The translations under genes and the position numbers were made by a program. From contig NZ_JBAJNO010000009.1 in NCBI RefSeq assembly GCF_036880985.1, forward strand, positions 2,232,001 through 2,296,000: a DNA stretch of 64,000 nt, read 5' to 3'. The DNA comes from Limibacter armeniacum. Its GTDB lineage: Bacteria; Bacteroidota; Bacteroidia; Cytophagales; Flammeovirgaceae. Under the pieces are notes generated by a model, which made no database searches, was not told the DNA's origin, and saw nothing but the letters and a program-made list of their open reading frames with translations. Every line of letters starts with the position of its first letter. Positions within the stretch are counted from its first letter, which is position 1. Below are positions 37,126 through 46,447 of the stretch, piece after piece.

Positions 37126-37803
37126 ATGAATTTTTTTGCAAAACTTCTACAGCCTTTTTTAGGCAGCGTCCGTGCCAAAAGGCTAGACCTATTATTTTCA
37201 GCGGCAGGCGACTTATTTATGTATAAGGACAGTTACCTTCATCAAACTGGATGGGGTGTATCTTTTCTTCAAAAAAGACCCGTAAATAAGGACCAATGCC
37301 CAATACCTTGGGTTACCTATAGTTTTATAGAATTCATTAGACCCCGTCTTCACAAAGAACTCAATATCTTCGAATACGGAAGTGGAAACTCTACAGCTTT
37401 TTATGCAGAAAGGTGTAACTCTGTAACATCAGTAGAGCATGATGAGGAATGGATCAAAGAGGTTAAAGAAATGCTTCCTACCAATGCCCAACTCCTTTTT
37501 CGGAACTTAAAAGAAGACCCTACATCTTACTATAATGCTGCTCCTGAATCAGGTAAGCAATATGATATTATTATAGTAGATGGCAGAGACCGTGTAGCAT
37601 GTACAAAAGCTTCAGTTTCTGCGCTATCCTCATCAGGTATTCTTGTTCTCGACGACACAGAACGGGCTTCATATCAGGAAGCAATAGACTTTATGACAGA
37701 AAAAGGTTTTAAGAAGATTGACTTTTGGGGCATGGCTCCCGGTATGGTGTATAATAAGTGCACAACTATATTCTATAAAGTTGACAACTGTCTCAACATA
37801 TAA
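37126..37803 (+). CDS. Class I SAM-dependent methyltransferase-like protein
   Basis: A 225-residue protein with a Rossmann methyltransferase core: FEYGSGNSTAFYAERC (motif I, SAM-binding glycine loop), VTSVEHDEEWIKEV (motif II acidic residue), YDIIIVDGRDRVAC and SGILVLDDTERASY. It probably methylates a sugar or other group in glycan assembly, judged only from its position. The ATG at 37126 is preferred to a TTG at 37108. No key SAM residue seems missing. Confidence 0.78.
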   Translation: MNFFAKLLQPFLGSVRAKRLDLLFSAAGDLFMYKDSYLHQTGWGVSFLQKRPVNKDQCPIPWVTYSFIEFIRPRLHKELNIFEYGSGNSTAFYAERCNSVTSVEHDEEWIKEVKEMLPTNAQLLFRNLKEDPTSYYNAAPESGKQYDIIIVDGRDRVACTKASVSALSSSGILVLDDTERASYQEAIDFMTEKGFKKIDFWGMAPGMVYNKCTTIFYKVDNCLNI

Positions 37804-37917
37804 ATTTGATACCAGACAGGGATACATCATACTTATTCCTGTCTGAACATCCTCCCTCCTTTTCCAGTTACTCAGTTTCCAACTTTTATTTTAATTTCAT
37901 TCAAAAGATCAATTACA

Positions 37918-38988
37918 ATGAACTGGAAGAAATATATTATCCCAATCACAATTCCCATCCTCCTTATAAGCTGTCAGTCCAAGCAAGATTCCACTCAAGC
38001 TGCAAAAGAAAGTGAAAAGCTACAGGAAGTTGCTTCATCAGAAAAGCAATGGACTGGTATAGCTATAAGTAAAAGCGGACGAATGTTTGTCAATTATCCA
38101 AGGTGGTCTGAAAATGTTCCTGTTTCCGTTGCCGAAATTATTGATGGTGAGGCTATTGCTTATCCTGACAGCTTATGGAATAACTATCAAGACAACAATG
38201 ACAGTAGTTTTGTATGTGTACAGAGTGTCTTTGTAGACAAACTAGACAGACTTTGGGTATTAGATCCCGCAAATCCAATGTTTAGAGGTGTTGTCGAAAG
38301 GGGACCAAGGCTCTATCAATTTGATCTCAATACAGATTCCCTCGTAAGAAGTTACCGTTTTCCTTCTGATATCATTCCAAATGATACTTACCTAAATGAT
38401 ATTCGTATTGATGAGGAAAACAATACTGCCTATATCACAGACTCTGGAACAGGAGGTATTATCACTTTAAACTTAAAAACAGGTGAAGCAAATCGTAGGT
38501 TATCGAACCATCCTTCTACAAAAGCAGAAACAGATCGATTGACGATTGGTGATATCACTTGGATGAATAGTGTAAACTCAGATGGAATAGCCCTGTCTCC
38601 TGATCGTAAGTACCTTTATTATGCTGCTCTTTCAGGGCATACGCTGTATCGTGTCCCAACTGAAGCACTTCTTACAAACACTGATCAAGAGCTAGGACAA
38701 CAGGTTGAGAAGGTCCATGAAATCCATGCTCCTGATGGGATGTTATTCGGTAAAAATGGAAACCTCTATATGGCTTCTTTAGAAACCAATGCTATTTACA
38801 GCTTTACTAATAATGGAAAATACGTTGAGTTAATTAACTCTTCAGATATTAAGTGGGCAGATTCTTTTGCTACTGATGGAAATGGTAACTTATACTTTAC
38901 TACTTCTCAAATTCACTTACCGGTAAAAGACAGAACCACTTATAAGATATATAAGATCAATCCTAAAAAGCTCCTCGAGCATCAATAA
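37918..38988 (+). CDS. Major royal jelly/yellow-family lipoprotein
   Basis: A 356-residue exported beta-propeller protein. The signal peptide has a lipobox (PILLISCQSK, Cys19). The body matches the insect yellow/royal-jelly family, which also occurs in bacteria: QWTGIAISKSGRMFVNYPRW, DRLWVLDPANPMF, NDIRIDEENNTAYITDSGTG, SDGIALSPDRKYLYYAALSG and IHAPDGMLFGKNGNLY. Ligand or reaction is unknown. It is followed by a strong bidirectional terminator and is unlikely to belong to the upstream glycan operon (115-bp gap). Confidence 0.87.
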   Translation: MNWKKYIIPITIPILLISCQSKQDSTQAAKESEKLQEVASSEKQWTGIAISKSGRMFVNYPRWSENVPVSVAEIIDGEAIAYPDSLWNNYQDNNDSSFVCVQSVFVDKLDRLWVLDPANPMFRGVVERGPRLYQFDLNTDSLVRSYRFPSDIIPNDTYLNDIRIDEENNTAYITDSGTGGIITLNLKTGEANRRLSNHPSTKAETDRLTIGDITWMNSVNSDGIALSPDRKYLYYAALSGHTLYRVPTEALLTNTDQELGQQVEKVHEIHAPDGMLFGKNGNLYMASLETNAIYSFTNNGKYVELINSSDIKWADSFATDGNGNLYFTTSQIHLPVKDRTTYKIYKINPKKLLEHQ

Positions 38989-39000
38989 AAAGTTGTTATA

Positions 39001-39043
39001 AAAAAACAGGACAAACGGTATCATATCGTTTGTCCTGTTTTTT
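39001..39043. terminator. Strong bidirectional terminator
   Basis: A 17-bp perfect stem (39001-39017 with 39027-39043) whose outer arms are A-run and T-run. It separates the convergent royal-jelly-family and small-lipoprotein genes. Confidence 0.93.
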
Positions 39044-39061
39044 TATTCAAAAAGAGTAAGA

Positions 39062-39289
39062 TTAGTTAGGGAATAATTCCTCTCTGATTTTGTTTACTCT
39101 TTCAGCATCTTCTGAAGTTGGCTCAGGGTATTGGATATCCAATTGAGCTGGAGTTGCAGTTCTGCTCTTTCCGTAAATTCTTTCGCTGTCAAGGTTAACA
39201 CCTTTACTTGGTGCTGTATTATGTTGACCGCAAGAAGCCAAAGCTAGCAGCATTGCCGCTGAAGCCAATTTGATCAGGTTCTTTTTCAT
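39062..39289 (-). CDS. Small lipoprotein of unknown function
   Basis: A 75-residue predicted lipoprotein. MKKNLIKLASAAMLLALASC is a clear signal peptide and lipobox (Cys20), and the 55-residue mature part is polar and charged (TSEDAERVNKIREELFPN at the end). I do not recognise the family. It lies 168 bp downstream of gldJ on the same strand, beyond the gldJ terminator, so it probably has its own promoter. An upstream start at 39322 would put 11 extra residues before the signal peptide. Confidence 0.75.
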   Translation of the reverse strand: MKKNLIKLASAAMLLALASCGQHNTAPSKGVNLDSERIYGKSRTATPAQLDIQYPEPTSEDAERVNKIREELFPN

Positions 39290-39392
39290 GAATATTACTA
39301 TTATATATTTATAAATCACCACTTAATTGACAGTCGCAAAAATATCATTTACAGCCTTAAACACAAAGGATTATTCCAGCCTTTGGTATAAA

Positions 39393-39433
39393 AAAAGCCC
39401 TTACAGTATTGTTATCTTACTGTAAGGGCTTTT
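39393..39433 (-). terminator. Terminator of gldJ
   Basis: A 16-bp perfect stem (39393-39408 with 39418-39433) and a T-run on the minus strand, 24 bp downstream of the gldJ stop codon. Confidence 0.88.
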
Positions 39434-39456
39434 CAGTATTCTATATTGATTACTTC

Positions 39457-40662
39457 TTAGTGGTTTCTACCTGCATTAATCATTGCACAACGGAAACCAA
39501 TTGTAGAAGTAGCTGAATCTTGCTCAAGGAATCTTCTTGTACCTGGCGCCAACCAATAAGCTACGTCTTTCCAAGAACCACCTTTGTATACTCTAATGTG
39601 GTCTGAGATAAATGTTTCGTAGTTACGGCTGTCATAAGCATAACCATAATCAGGACCATCCAAGTAATCACTGTTACGAACTGGGTTCAGGTCACTGAAG
39701 TCTTGGTAAGAAAGCGGACGGTAGATATCCTCAACCCACTCACTTACGTTACCTGCCATATTGTACAGACCAAAGTCGTTTGGAGGGTTATCATAGATCC
39801 AAGTAGTAATCATCGCTGCATCATTCAGCTTACCACCGATACCTGCGTAGTCACCACGACCTCTCTTAAAGTTAGCCATGAAGTCACCCATGCTTTCACC
39901 ATAAGGGTTTCTCAATGAGTGGCCATCCCAAGGGTAGATTCTTCTCTCACTGTAGTTTTCATCCAACTCTTGCAAACCGATCAATGCCTGAGCAGCGTAA
40001 TCCCACTCTGCCTCTGTAGGCAATCTGAAAGCAGGAAGTACAATTCCTGACTCCAATGGAATTCTCTGACCGTTTTCAGCAGCTTCCACCTCATCATCGT
40101 TACCATTCTGAAGTGCCAATTGCTTGTTTACAGTAGTAGTTCTCCACTGACAGTATTTCTGAGCTTGGATCCAAGATACACCCACTACTGGGAAATATCT
40201 AAAGCCTGGATAACGAAGGTAGTGATCTACATACTGGTCATTGAATGCCAGCTCTTCTTTCCATACTGTTGAATCAGGCAAAGCCTCATCATAGTACTGC
40301 TTACCTGAGTCCATTGCATAGTGCAAGTACTCAAGCCAGTGAATATTGGCAATCTCTGTTTCGTCCATCCAGAATGAACTTACTGAGACTGTTCTTTCGA
40401 TGTTATCCATCGATTTCAAAAGATCTTCTTCGTAAGAGCCCAATACAACCCTACCACCTTCGATGTAAACCATGTTCGGTGCCTCAGGCATACCATTATA
40501 ATCTCTTACTGCAAACGAGTTGTCATCATCCCCGTTATATTCCAGCCCTGTAACTGTACTTGCTCTTCCGGGACCGTAAGCGTCCGGTTTAGTATTTTTT
40601 GAACAACCTGCCAGAACCGACAGCAATGTAAACAGGTAAATGTAATTTCTTACTTTGTTCAT
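39457..40662 (-). CDS. gldJ: GldJ-like gliding motility lipoprotein
   Basis: Outer-membrane lipoprotein needed in flavobacteria for gliding and for stability of type IX secretion. With the start at 40662 it has 401 residues: lipobox (LSVLAGCSK), an N-terminal GPGRASTVTGLEYNGDDDNS stretch like GldJ, then a formylglycine-generating-enzyme-like domain (MVYIEGGRVVLGS, FWMDETEIANIHWLEYLHY, FRLPTEAEWDYAAQ, NMAGNVSEWVEDIY, GGSWKD). GldK shares the domain but usually has a different N-terminus, so I favour GldJ. Active-site cysteines are not obvious, as expected for a structural member. Confidence 0.8.
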   Translation of the reverse strand: MNKVRNYIYLFTLLSVLAGCSKNTKPDAYGPGRASTVTGLEYNGDDDNSFAVRDYNGMPEAPNMVYIEGGRVVLGSYEEDLLKSMDNIERTVSVSSFWMDETEIANIHWLEYLHYAMDSGKQYYDEALPDSTVWKEELAFNDQYVDHYLRYPGFRYFPVVGVSWIQAQKYCQWRTTTVNKQLALQNGNDDEVEAAENGQRIPLESGIVLPAFRLPTEAEWDYAAQALIGLQELDENYSERRIYPWDGHSLRNPYGESMGDFMANFKRGRGDYAGIGGKLNDAAMITTWIYDNPPNDFGLYNMAGNVSEWVEDIYRPLSYQDFSDLNPVRNSDYLDGPDYGYAYDSRNYETFISDHIRVYKGGSWKDVAYWLAPGTRRFLEQDSATSTIGFRCAMINAGRNH

Positions 40663-40917
40663 AGTTGTGTCTGAATAAAAATTCACCGGAAAAGGGCTCT
40701 TGCCGCTCCCTGTATTTTTAAGCTCAATATTAACGAATGAACGAATGATTATCTAATATCCGGTATTAAAATTCACTTAACTCGGTGTCAATAATTATAC
40801 CTAACAAAGGGCAAAAGTAAAAAAATCTAAAAAATTCTCGTTTTAGGTTGAAAAAATATTGCCATGTAAGAATTATTCAATATCATTTTTACTTTCAACT
40901 CTGCTTGATCCTAATAA

Positions 40918-43900
40918 TCATGCATTTTTTATATGCTCAAGACATTTGATCGCTTCTTTGATTGAGGAAACATCATCTAAGATAATGATCAAACGCTTTT
41001 TCGTTTCTTTTAATGTGCAACGTTTCCCTTGCTGTTGGACAAATGCCAATATCTTACCAAACTCTTCTGATTGATAATAGGAAACGTGTTTATTTTCCAA
41101 CAAGTAGATTTTCAGCGTATCATTTTTAAGCATAATCTTCTCCATGCCCAATGATTCTGCTAACCAACGTAACCTGACTGTTTTAAGCAGATCTTCTACT
41201 TGTGATGGAATAGGCCCAAAGCGATCGGTGAGTGAGTTTCTGAATTTCTCCAACCCATTCTCATCCTTTAGCTTATCGGCAGCAATATAAAGATTTAATC
41301 TTTCAGAAATATTGCTAACATAGTCCTCAGGGATCAAAATCTCAAAATCAGTTTCAATACTGCAACTGACTTTGAGCATTCCAAGGTCCAATTCATTCTT
41401 GAAAAGTTCCTTAAATTCCTCCTGCTTCAATTCTTGAACTGCATCTTCTAGTATTTTATTGTATGCATCGAAGCCTAAATCTGTAATAAATCCAGATTGT
41501 TCTCCTCCAAGCAGATTTCCAGCTCCCCGAATGTCCAAATCTCTCATCGCCACCTTGAAACCATCCCCAAGATCCGAGAACTGTTCCAACGTACTCAAAC
41601 GCTTTCGTGCTTCAGCTGTCAGGTTAATCATCGGAGGCGTCATCAGATAACAATATGCCTTTTTATTAGAGCGCCCAACCCGACCTCTCATTTGATGCAA
41701 ATCGGACAGGCCAAACATATGTGCCCGATTGATAATGATGGTATTAGCACTTGGAATATCTAAACCAGACTCAATGATATTGGTAGAGACCAATACATCA
41801 TACTCCCCTTCGATAAACTTGAGCATGATCTTTTCCAACTTTGGACCTTCCATCTGACCATGAGCATAAGCCACCTTTGCATCAGGTACCAAATGCATGA
41901 TATTATTAGCCATATGCTCAATGTCGCTGATTCGGTTATGGACAAAAAATACTTGCCCTCCCCTTCTAATCTCAGTAGCAACTGCATCACGAACCATCGT
42001 ATCACTGTAGGTTGACAGAATAGTCGTGACAGGCTGACGGTTTGGAGGTGGTGTCGAAATTACGGAAAGGTCCCTTGCGCCCATCATTGAGAAATGAAGT
42101 GTTCTTGGAATTGGCGTTGCCGTCAATGTCAAAACATCTACATTGACACGCATTTCCTTTATTTTCTCCTTAGTCTTAACCCCAAACTTTTGTTCTTCAT
42201 CAATCACCAACAACCCAAGGTCTTTGAACTGAACGTCCTTATTTGTAATCCGATGTGTACCAATAAGGATATCAACCTTCCCCTCTTTCAAGTCTTTCAG
42301 TGTTTCACGAATCTGCTTTGTTGAACGGAAACGGTTAATATACTCAACTCGGCATGGCAAATTCCCTAACCTCCCTTTAAAGGTATTGTAATGCTGCATG
42401 GCAAGGATAGTCGTAGGAACAAGTATCGCAACCTGCTTACTGTCTGCTACAGCTTTAAATGCTGCTCGTATTGCTATCTCTGTTTTACCAAAACCTACAT
42501 CGCCACAAACCAGTCTGTCCATCGGGTAATCCTGCTCCATATCTTGTTTGACTGCTGCTGTAGCTGTTGCTTGGTCAGGTGTGTCCTCATAAAGGAATGA
42601 TGACTCCAATTCTGCTTGCAAATAGCTATCAGGAGAAAAACCAAACCCTTTCGCTGCCCTTCGCTTTGCATAAAGCTTAATTAGCTCCCGAGCTATATCC
42701 TTTACCTTTTTCTTGGCTTTAGACTTTTTCTTTTCCCATTCCTGAGAGCCCAACTTACTCATTTGAGGCATTGTACCGTCTTGCCCTGAGTATTTGGAGA
42801 TCTTGTGAAGCGCATGCAAACTGATATACAATAAGTCATCATCTCGATAAATCAACCTCACAGCTTCCTGCTCCTTACCATTGACCTCCATCTTTTCCAA
42901 TCCTCCGAATCTGCCAATGCCATGATCAATATGGGTAATATAATCACCGATATTCAGCGATTGCAGTTCTTTCAAGGTCATCGCTGAGGAAGACTTGAAA
43001 CGGGATCTTGTTTTAGCTTTGTGGTAACGTTCAAAAATCTGATGATCCGTATAGCAAGCAATTTGGTTAAGCTTATCCAAAAAGCCTCCTCTCAGTCCCA
43101 AGTTCAACTCGAACAGTGTCAGATCTGGGTTTACTTCTTCAAATATGGTATGTAAACGCTCCAACTGTTTTGGAGATTCTGCCACTAGAATATTACGAAC
43201 CCCCTGATGCTGATTTGCCTCCAATGTATCTGCCAACATATTGAAGTCCTTATTGAAAGAAGGCTGCGGACTTGATTCGAAAACGATCTCAAGGTCTGGT
43301 TTCAGGAAAAAGCGATTCCCAAACTCCACTCTATGGTACTGTTCTGCAAACTTTTCAAAGTTATCTTTTGTCTCAAAAAGCTCATCAGGTCCATGAATTA
43401 CCTGAGTATTTCCATTGGCTGCCAATATTTCCTGAAAACTGTCTGTAGCACGTTCAAAGTAGTTTTCAATGACATCCAAAGTCAGTTGATACTCCTTTAC
43501 CCAAATTGTAGTATCCTGTGGTAAAAAACGTAAAAATGATTCCCTGATTTCTTGCAATAGCTTTGTCTGAACATCAGGAACAATGGCAGCATAGTCACAG
43601 CTTTCTTTTGAGAGTTGTGTCAACGGATCAAAAGTTCTGATCGTATCAATCTCGTCACCAAAAAGCTCTATTCTATAAGGATAATCATGCGCATACGAGA
43701 AGATATCAACAATTCCACCACGAATAGCAAACTGTCCAACTTCATATACAAAATCCGTTTTCTCAAATTCGTATTCTACTAAAAGCTCCGTGATAAAATC
43801 AATATTGAACTTTTCTCCTACCCGAGCAGTGTAGGTATTTTCCAACAAAGACCGTTGATTGATTACCTTTTCAGTCAATGCCTCAGGGTAAGTGACAATC

Positions 43901-44310
43901 AGCTCTCCTTCTTTTCTCTTCTGGCTGATAATATTCAACACTTCTGCTCTTTGGAGAATATTGGCATTTTCGACCTCCACAAACTCATAAGGCTTTTTAT
44001 AGGAAGTCGGAAAAAACAAGGCTTCTCTTTCAGGTAAAATACTTTGCAAATCATTCAGAAAATAAGTAGCCTCTTCCTTGTCATGCATCACAAACAAGTG
44101 AGTTCCTTTTTTCGAATCACAGATAGCCGCTGTCACTACTGCATCCAAGCTTCCTGACATGCCTTTTACCTGCAAACACATCGCTTCTTTACCAGAAAGC
44201 TGATCAGCAAGCATCCTCACTTGTGCATCTTGCTGATACTGCTCCAGAAAACCTTTTGCTGTGATTTTATGTACTTCTGTATCTGCTGAAGTCAATTTGC
44301 TATTTGCCAT
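40918..44310 (-). CDS. mfd: Transcription-repair coupling factor
   Basis: Removes RNA polymerase stalled at DNA lesions and recruits UvrA. The 1130 residues have the full layout: UvrB-like N-terminal domains, the RNA-polymerase-interaction domain (LQSLNIGDYITHIDHGIGRF near 500), the helicase core with Walker A GDVGFGKTEIAIRAAF, DEEQKFGV as motif II, TATPIPRTLHFSMMGARDLS, GRVGRSNKKAYCYL, and a C-terminal TRCF domain. Slightly shorter than E. coli Mfd. It is transcribed alone, from a promoter region before 44310. Confidence 0.97.
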   Translation of the reverse strand: MANSKLTSADTEVHKITAKGFLEQYQQDAQVRMLADQLSGKEAMCLQVKGMSGSLDAVVTAAICDSKKGTHLFVMHDKEEATYFLNDLQSILPEREALFFPTSYKKPYEFVEVENANILQRAEVLNIISQKRKEGELIVTYPEALTEKVINQRSLLENTYTARVGEKFNIDFITELLVEYEFEKTDFVYEVGQFAIRGGIVDIFSYAHDYPYRIELFGDEIDTIRTFDPLTQLSKESCDYAAIVPDVQTKLLQEIRESFLRFLPQDTTIWVKEYQLTLDVIENYFERATDSFQEILAANGNTQVIHGPDELFETKDNFEKFAEQYHRVEFGNRFFLKPDLEIVFESSPQPSFNKDFNMLADTLEANQHQGVRNILVAESPKQLERLHTIFEEVNPDLTLFELNLGLRGGFLDKLNQIACYTDHQIFERYHKAKTRSRFKSSSAMTLKELQSLNIGDYITHIDHGIGRFGGLEKMEVNGKEQEAVRLIYRDDDLLYISLHALHKISKYSGQDGTMPQMSKLGSQEWEKKKSKAKKKVKDIARELIKLYAKRRAAKGFGFSPDSYLQAELESSFLYEDTPDQATATAAVKQDMEQDYPMDRLVCGDVGFGKTEIAIRAAFKAVADSKQVAILVPTTILAMQHYNTFKGRLGNLPCRVEYINRFRSTKQIRETLKDLKEGKVDILIGTHRITNKDVQFKDLGLLVIDEEQKFGVKTKEKIKEMRVNVDVLTLTATPIPRTLHFSMMGARDLSVISTPPPNRQPVTTILSTYSDTMVRDAVATEIRRGGQVFFVHNRISDIEHMANNIMHLVPDAKVAYAHGQMEGPKLEKIMLKFIEGEYDVLVSTNIIESGLDIPSANTIIINRAHMFGLSDLHQMRGRVGRSNKKAYCYLMTPPMINLTAEARKRLSTLEQFSDLGDGFKVAMRDLDIRGAGNLLGGEQSGFITDLGFDAYNKILEDAVQELKQEEFKELFKNELDLGMLKVSCSIETDFEILIPEDYVSNISERLNLYIAADKLKDENGLEKFRNSLTDRFGPIPSQVEDLLKTVRLRWLAESLGMEKIMLKNDTLKIYLLENKHVSYYQSEEFGKILAFVQQQGKRCTLKETKKRLIIILDDVSSIKEAIKCLEHIKNA

Positions 44311-44560
44311 CTTCCAATTATCAGTTTTTCAATATTTTCACAAAAATACAGTAAGTCTTCCAAAGATTGGAAGGGTTTTCCATTTACCAAGGATTAATTC
44401 TCACTACAAACCCTATTTCCTCGTTTAGTAACACGCTGCCTTGTCATTTCGTTTTACTGCCTATCCTAAGTAAATGAATATTCACTACCGCAATAGTGCA
44501 TTTAAAAGAAATGTTCTATATCTTGATTCTCTGATCAAATCATTAAACAACACAACAAAG

Positions 44561-45553
44561 ATGAACCCAATGAACAAAATAGACACTGCACTGACTGAAA
44601 TGTTGGGTATTCGCTATCCGATTATCATAGCTCCTATGTTTTTGGTATCTAATGCTGAGATGCTAAAAGCAGCAATCCGAAGTGGAATTACAGGTGCTGT
44701 CCCTGCACTCAACTACCGAACGGACAAAGAGTTTAGAGCAGCTATCGAGGGAATAAAAAATGAGGTTAGCGGACCTGTAGGCATCAACCTTATTGCCAAC
44801 AAATCCAATGTACGACTGGAAGAACAACTGCAAAGTTGCCTTGACCTTGAAATTGATTACATCATTACATCTCTAGGAAGTCCACAACGCATCATTGAGA
44901 AATGTAAGCAACAAGGCATCAAGGTATTTTGTGATGTAGTAGATGCCAAGTACGCCAAAAAAGTAGAAGAACTTGGTGCAGATGCACTTATAGCAGTCAA
45001 CAAAGAAGCAGGAGGACATGCAGGTCCTACACCTGCTGCGGAGCTGATTCCTGAGCTGCTTGACGCTTGTAATTTACCTGTAATTTCTGCGGGTGGTGTA
45101 GGAACAGGAGCTCAATTCAAGGAGAAACTGGATTTAGGGGCTTGTGGTATTTCAATGGGAAGTCCTTTTATTGCCACTCACGAGGCAGGTGTCTCAGAAG
45201 AATACAAGCAAGCTTGCGTGCAATACGGAGCCAAGGATATTGTGATGACCAACAAGCTTTCAGGTACTCCTTGCACTGTAATCAACACGCCATACGTTCA
45301 GAAAATTGGGACCAAACAAAACTTCTTGGAATCATTTCTGAACAGCAATAAGCAAATGAAAAAGTTTGCCAAGATGCTGACTTTCTATAAAGGTATGAAG
45401 ATGCTTGAAAAGTCCGCCTTCAGTGCTACTTACAAAACAGTTTGGTGTGCCGGACCTTCCATTGAGTATGTTAATGCTGTTCGTTCTGTAGATGAGGTAG
45501 TCACCACCTTGATCAAAGAATATGAAACGGCTGCTGTAGCCGTAGAAAAATAA
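44561..45553 (+). CDS. NAD(P)H-dependent flavin oxidoreductase/nitronate monooxygenase-like
   Basis: A 330-residue FMN TIM-barrel protein. MLGIRYPIIIAPMFLVSNAE opens the barrel, GAVPALNYRT, GINLIANKSN, KVFCDVVDAK and VNKEAGGHAGPTPAAELIPE follow, and PVISAGGVGTG plus GACGISMGSPF form the phosphate-binding site. AGGHAGP carries the His used in nitronate monooxygenases. Substrate is uncertain because many family members reduce other compounds. A 29-residue extension to 44474 has no family match and is rejected. It ends in a perfect palindromic terminator. Confidence 0.87.
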   Translation: MNPMNKIDTALTEMLGIRYPIIIAPMFLVSNAEMLKAAIRSGITGAVPALNYRTDKEFRAAIEGIKNEVSGPVGINLIANKSNVRLEEQLQSCLDLEIDYIITSLGSPQRIIEKCKQQGIKVFCDVVDAKYAKKVEELGADALIAVNKEAGGHAGPTPAAELIPELLDACNLPVISAGGVGTGAQFKEKLDLGACGISMGSPFIATHEAGVSEEYKQACVQYGAKDIVMTNKLSGTPCTVINTPYVQKIGTKQNFLESFLNSNKQMKKFAKMLTFYKGMKMLEKSAFSATYKTVWCAGPSIEYVNAVRSVDEVVTTLIKEYETAAVAVEK

Positions 45554-45575
45554 GACATATATTAATACAGCCATT

Positions 45576-45607
45576 AATCCCTCTGAATCGATTCAGAGGG
45601 ATTTTTT
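45576..45607 (+). terminator. Terminator after flavin oxidoreductase gene
   Basis: A 28-bp perfect palindrome (45576-45603, centred on TCGA) followed by a T-run. The loop is formed by the centre of the palindrome. Confidence 0.88.
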
Positions 45608-45683
45608 ATTGGGGAATGTCAATGATCTTATAACAGCTTCCTATTTTTGCCTTAAATAGGATTTACAAACAGCAATTGATAAG

Positions 45684-46328
45684 ATGTTTCCACACTCCAC
45701 AGATATACTTAACTTACTTGAAAATGCTCCTGAGCAAATCAAGCGTCACTTCATCACACGCCAATATGGAATTCACGAAAACCTGTTGGAGCAAGGCACT
45801 CCCCCAAAACAGATTTTTATTTTACTGGAAGGAAGCGTAAGAGCATTTCATACTACCTCCAAAGGCAATCAATACCTGATTGGCTTATTTGGAAAAGGCG
45901 AAGTTATGGGAGAAGCTGAAATCCTTTTTGACAGTCCTTGTTTTTGTAGTGTGGAGACCATTAGCCAATGTAAAGCAGTATTGATTCCTAAACCCCTCTA
46001 TCAGGATTGGATGGATCATGACCCTGCCTTCTCACTGCATATGAACAAGCTGCTTGCTTGGCGACTGATGCGGATTTCAGAAAGAGCCTCAACACATCTC
46101 AGTTTTCCGATGGAATACTCTGTCCTGAAACTGATCAATAGTGCTAAGGATGATGAAACGCTAGACCTCAACAAGGAAAATATAGCACAGTACTTGGGAA
46201 CAAGTGTTCGCAGTATCAACAGGATTATTCGAAGATTGATAGGCAAGGGTCTTCTTCAGTATGAAGACAAATCCCTCAAGATTGTATCAGAAAAAGACCT
46301 AGCCGAAGAAATGCGAAAATATGAATAA
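45684..46328 (+). CDS. Crp/Fnr-family transcriptional regulator
   Basis: A 214-residue regulator with an N-terminal cyclic-nucleotide-binding-type beta roll (ENLLEQGTPPKQIFILLEGS, GKGEVMGEAEILFDSPCFCSVETIS) and a C-terminal winged helix (LNKENIAQYLGTSVRSINRIIRRLIGKGLLQYEDKSLKI). There is no four-cysteine cluster as in FNR, and the signal is unknown. It lies between the flavin oxidoreductase and the VWA protein gene and could control either; that is inference. Confidence 0.9.
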   Translation: MFPHSTDILNLLENAPEQIKRHFITRQYGIHENLLEQGTPPKQIFILLEGSVRAFHTTSKGNQYLIGLFGKGEVMGEAEILFDSPCFCSVETISQCKAVLIPKPLYQDWMDHDPAFSLHMNKLLAWRLMRISERASTHLSFPMEYSVLKLINSAKDDETLDLNKENIAQYLGTSVRSINRIIRRLIGKGLLQYEDKSLKIVSEKDLAEEMRKYE

Positions 46329-46447
46329 GGTAGAAGGAGAATAAACAAGAGCCTGCATAGTTTGGTTGTATAGTTTGTATATTGAATAAGCTTCTCATTC
46401 TGATCTGGAAGCAACACCAATACTCTCAGCAATCAATTCCTGTTGAC

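Noticed and set aside
44474-44560. 29-residue extension of the flavin oxidoreductase
   Set aside because: The added residues lack similarity to the family, and a good ATG at 44561 precedes the conserved barrel start.
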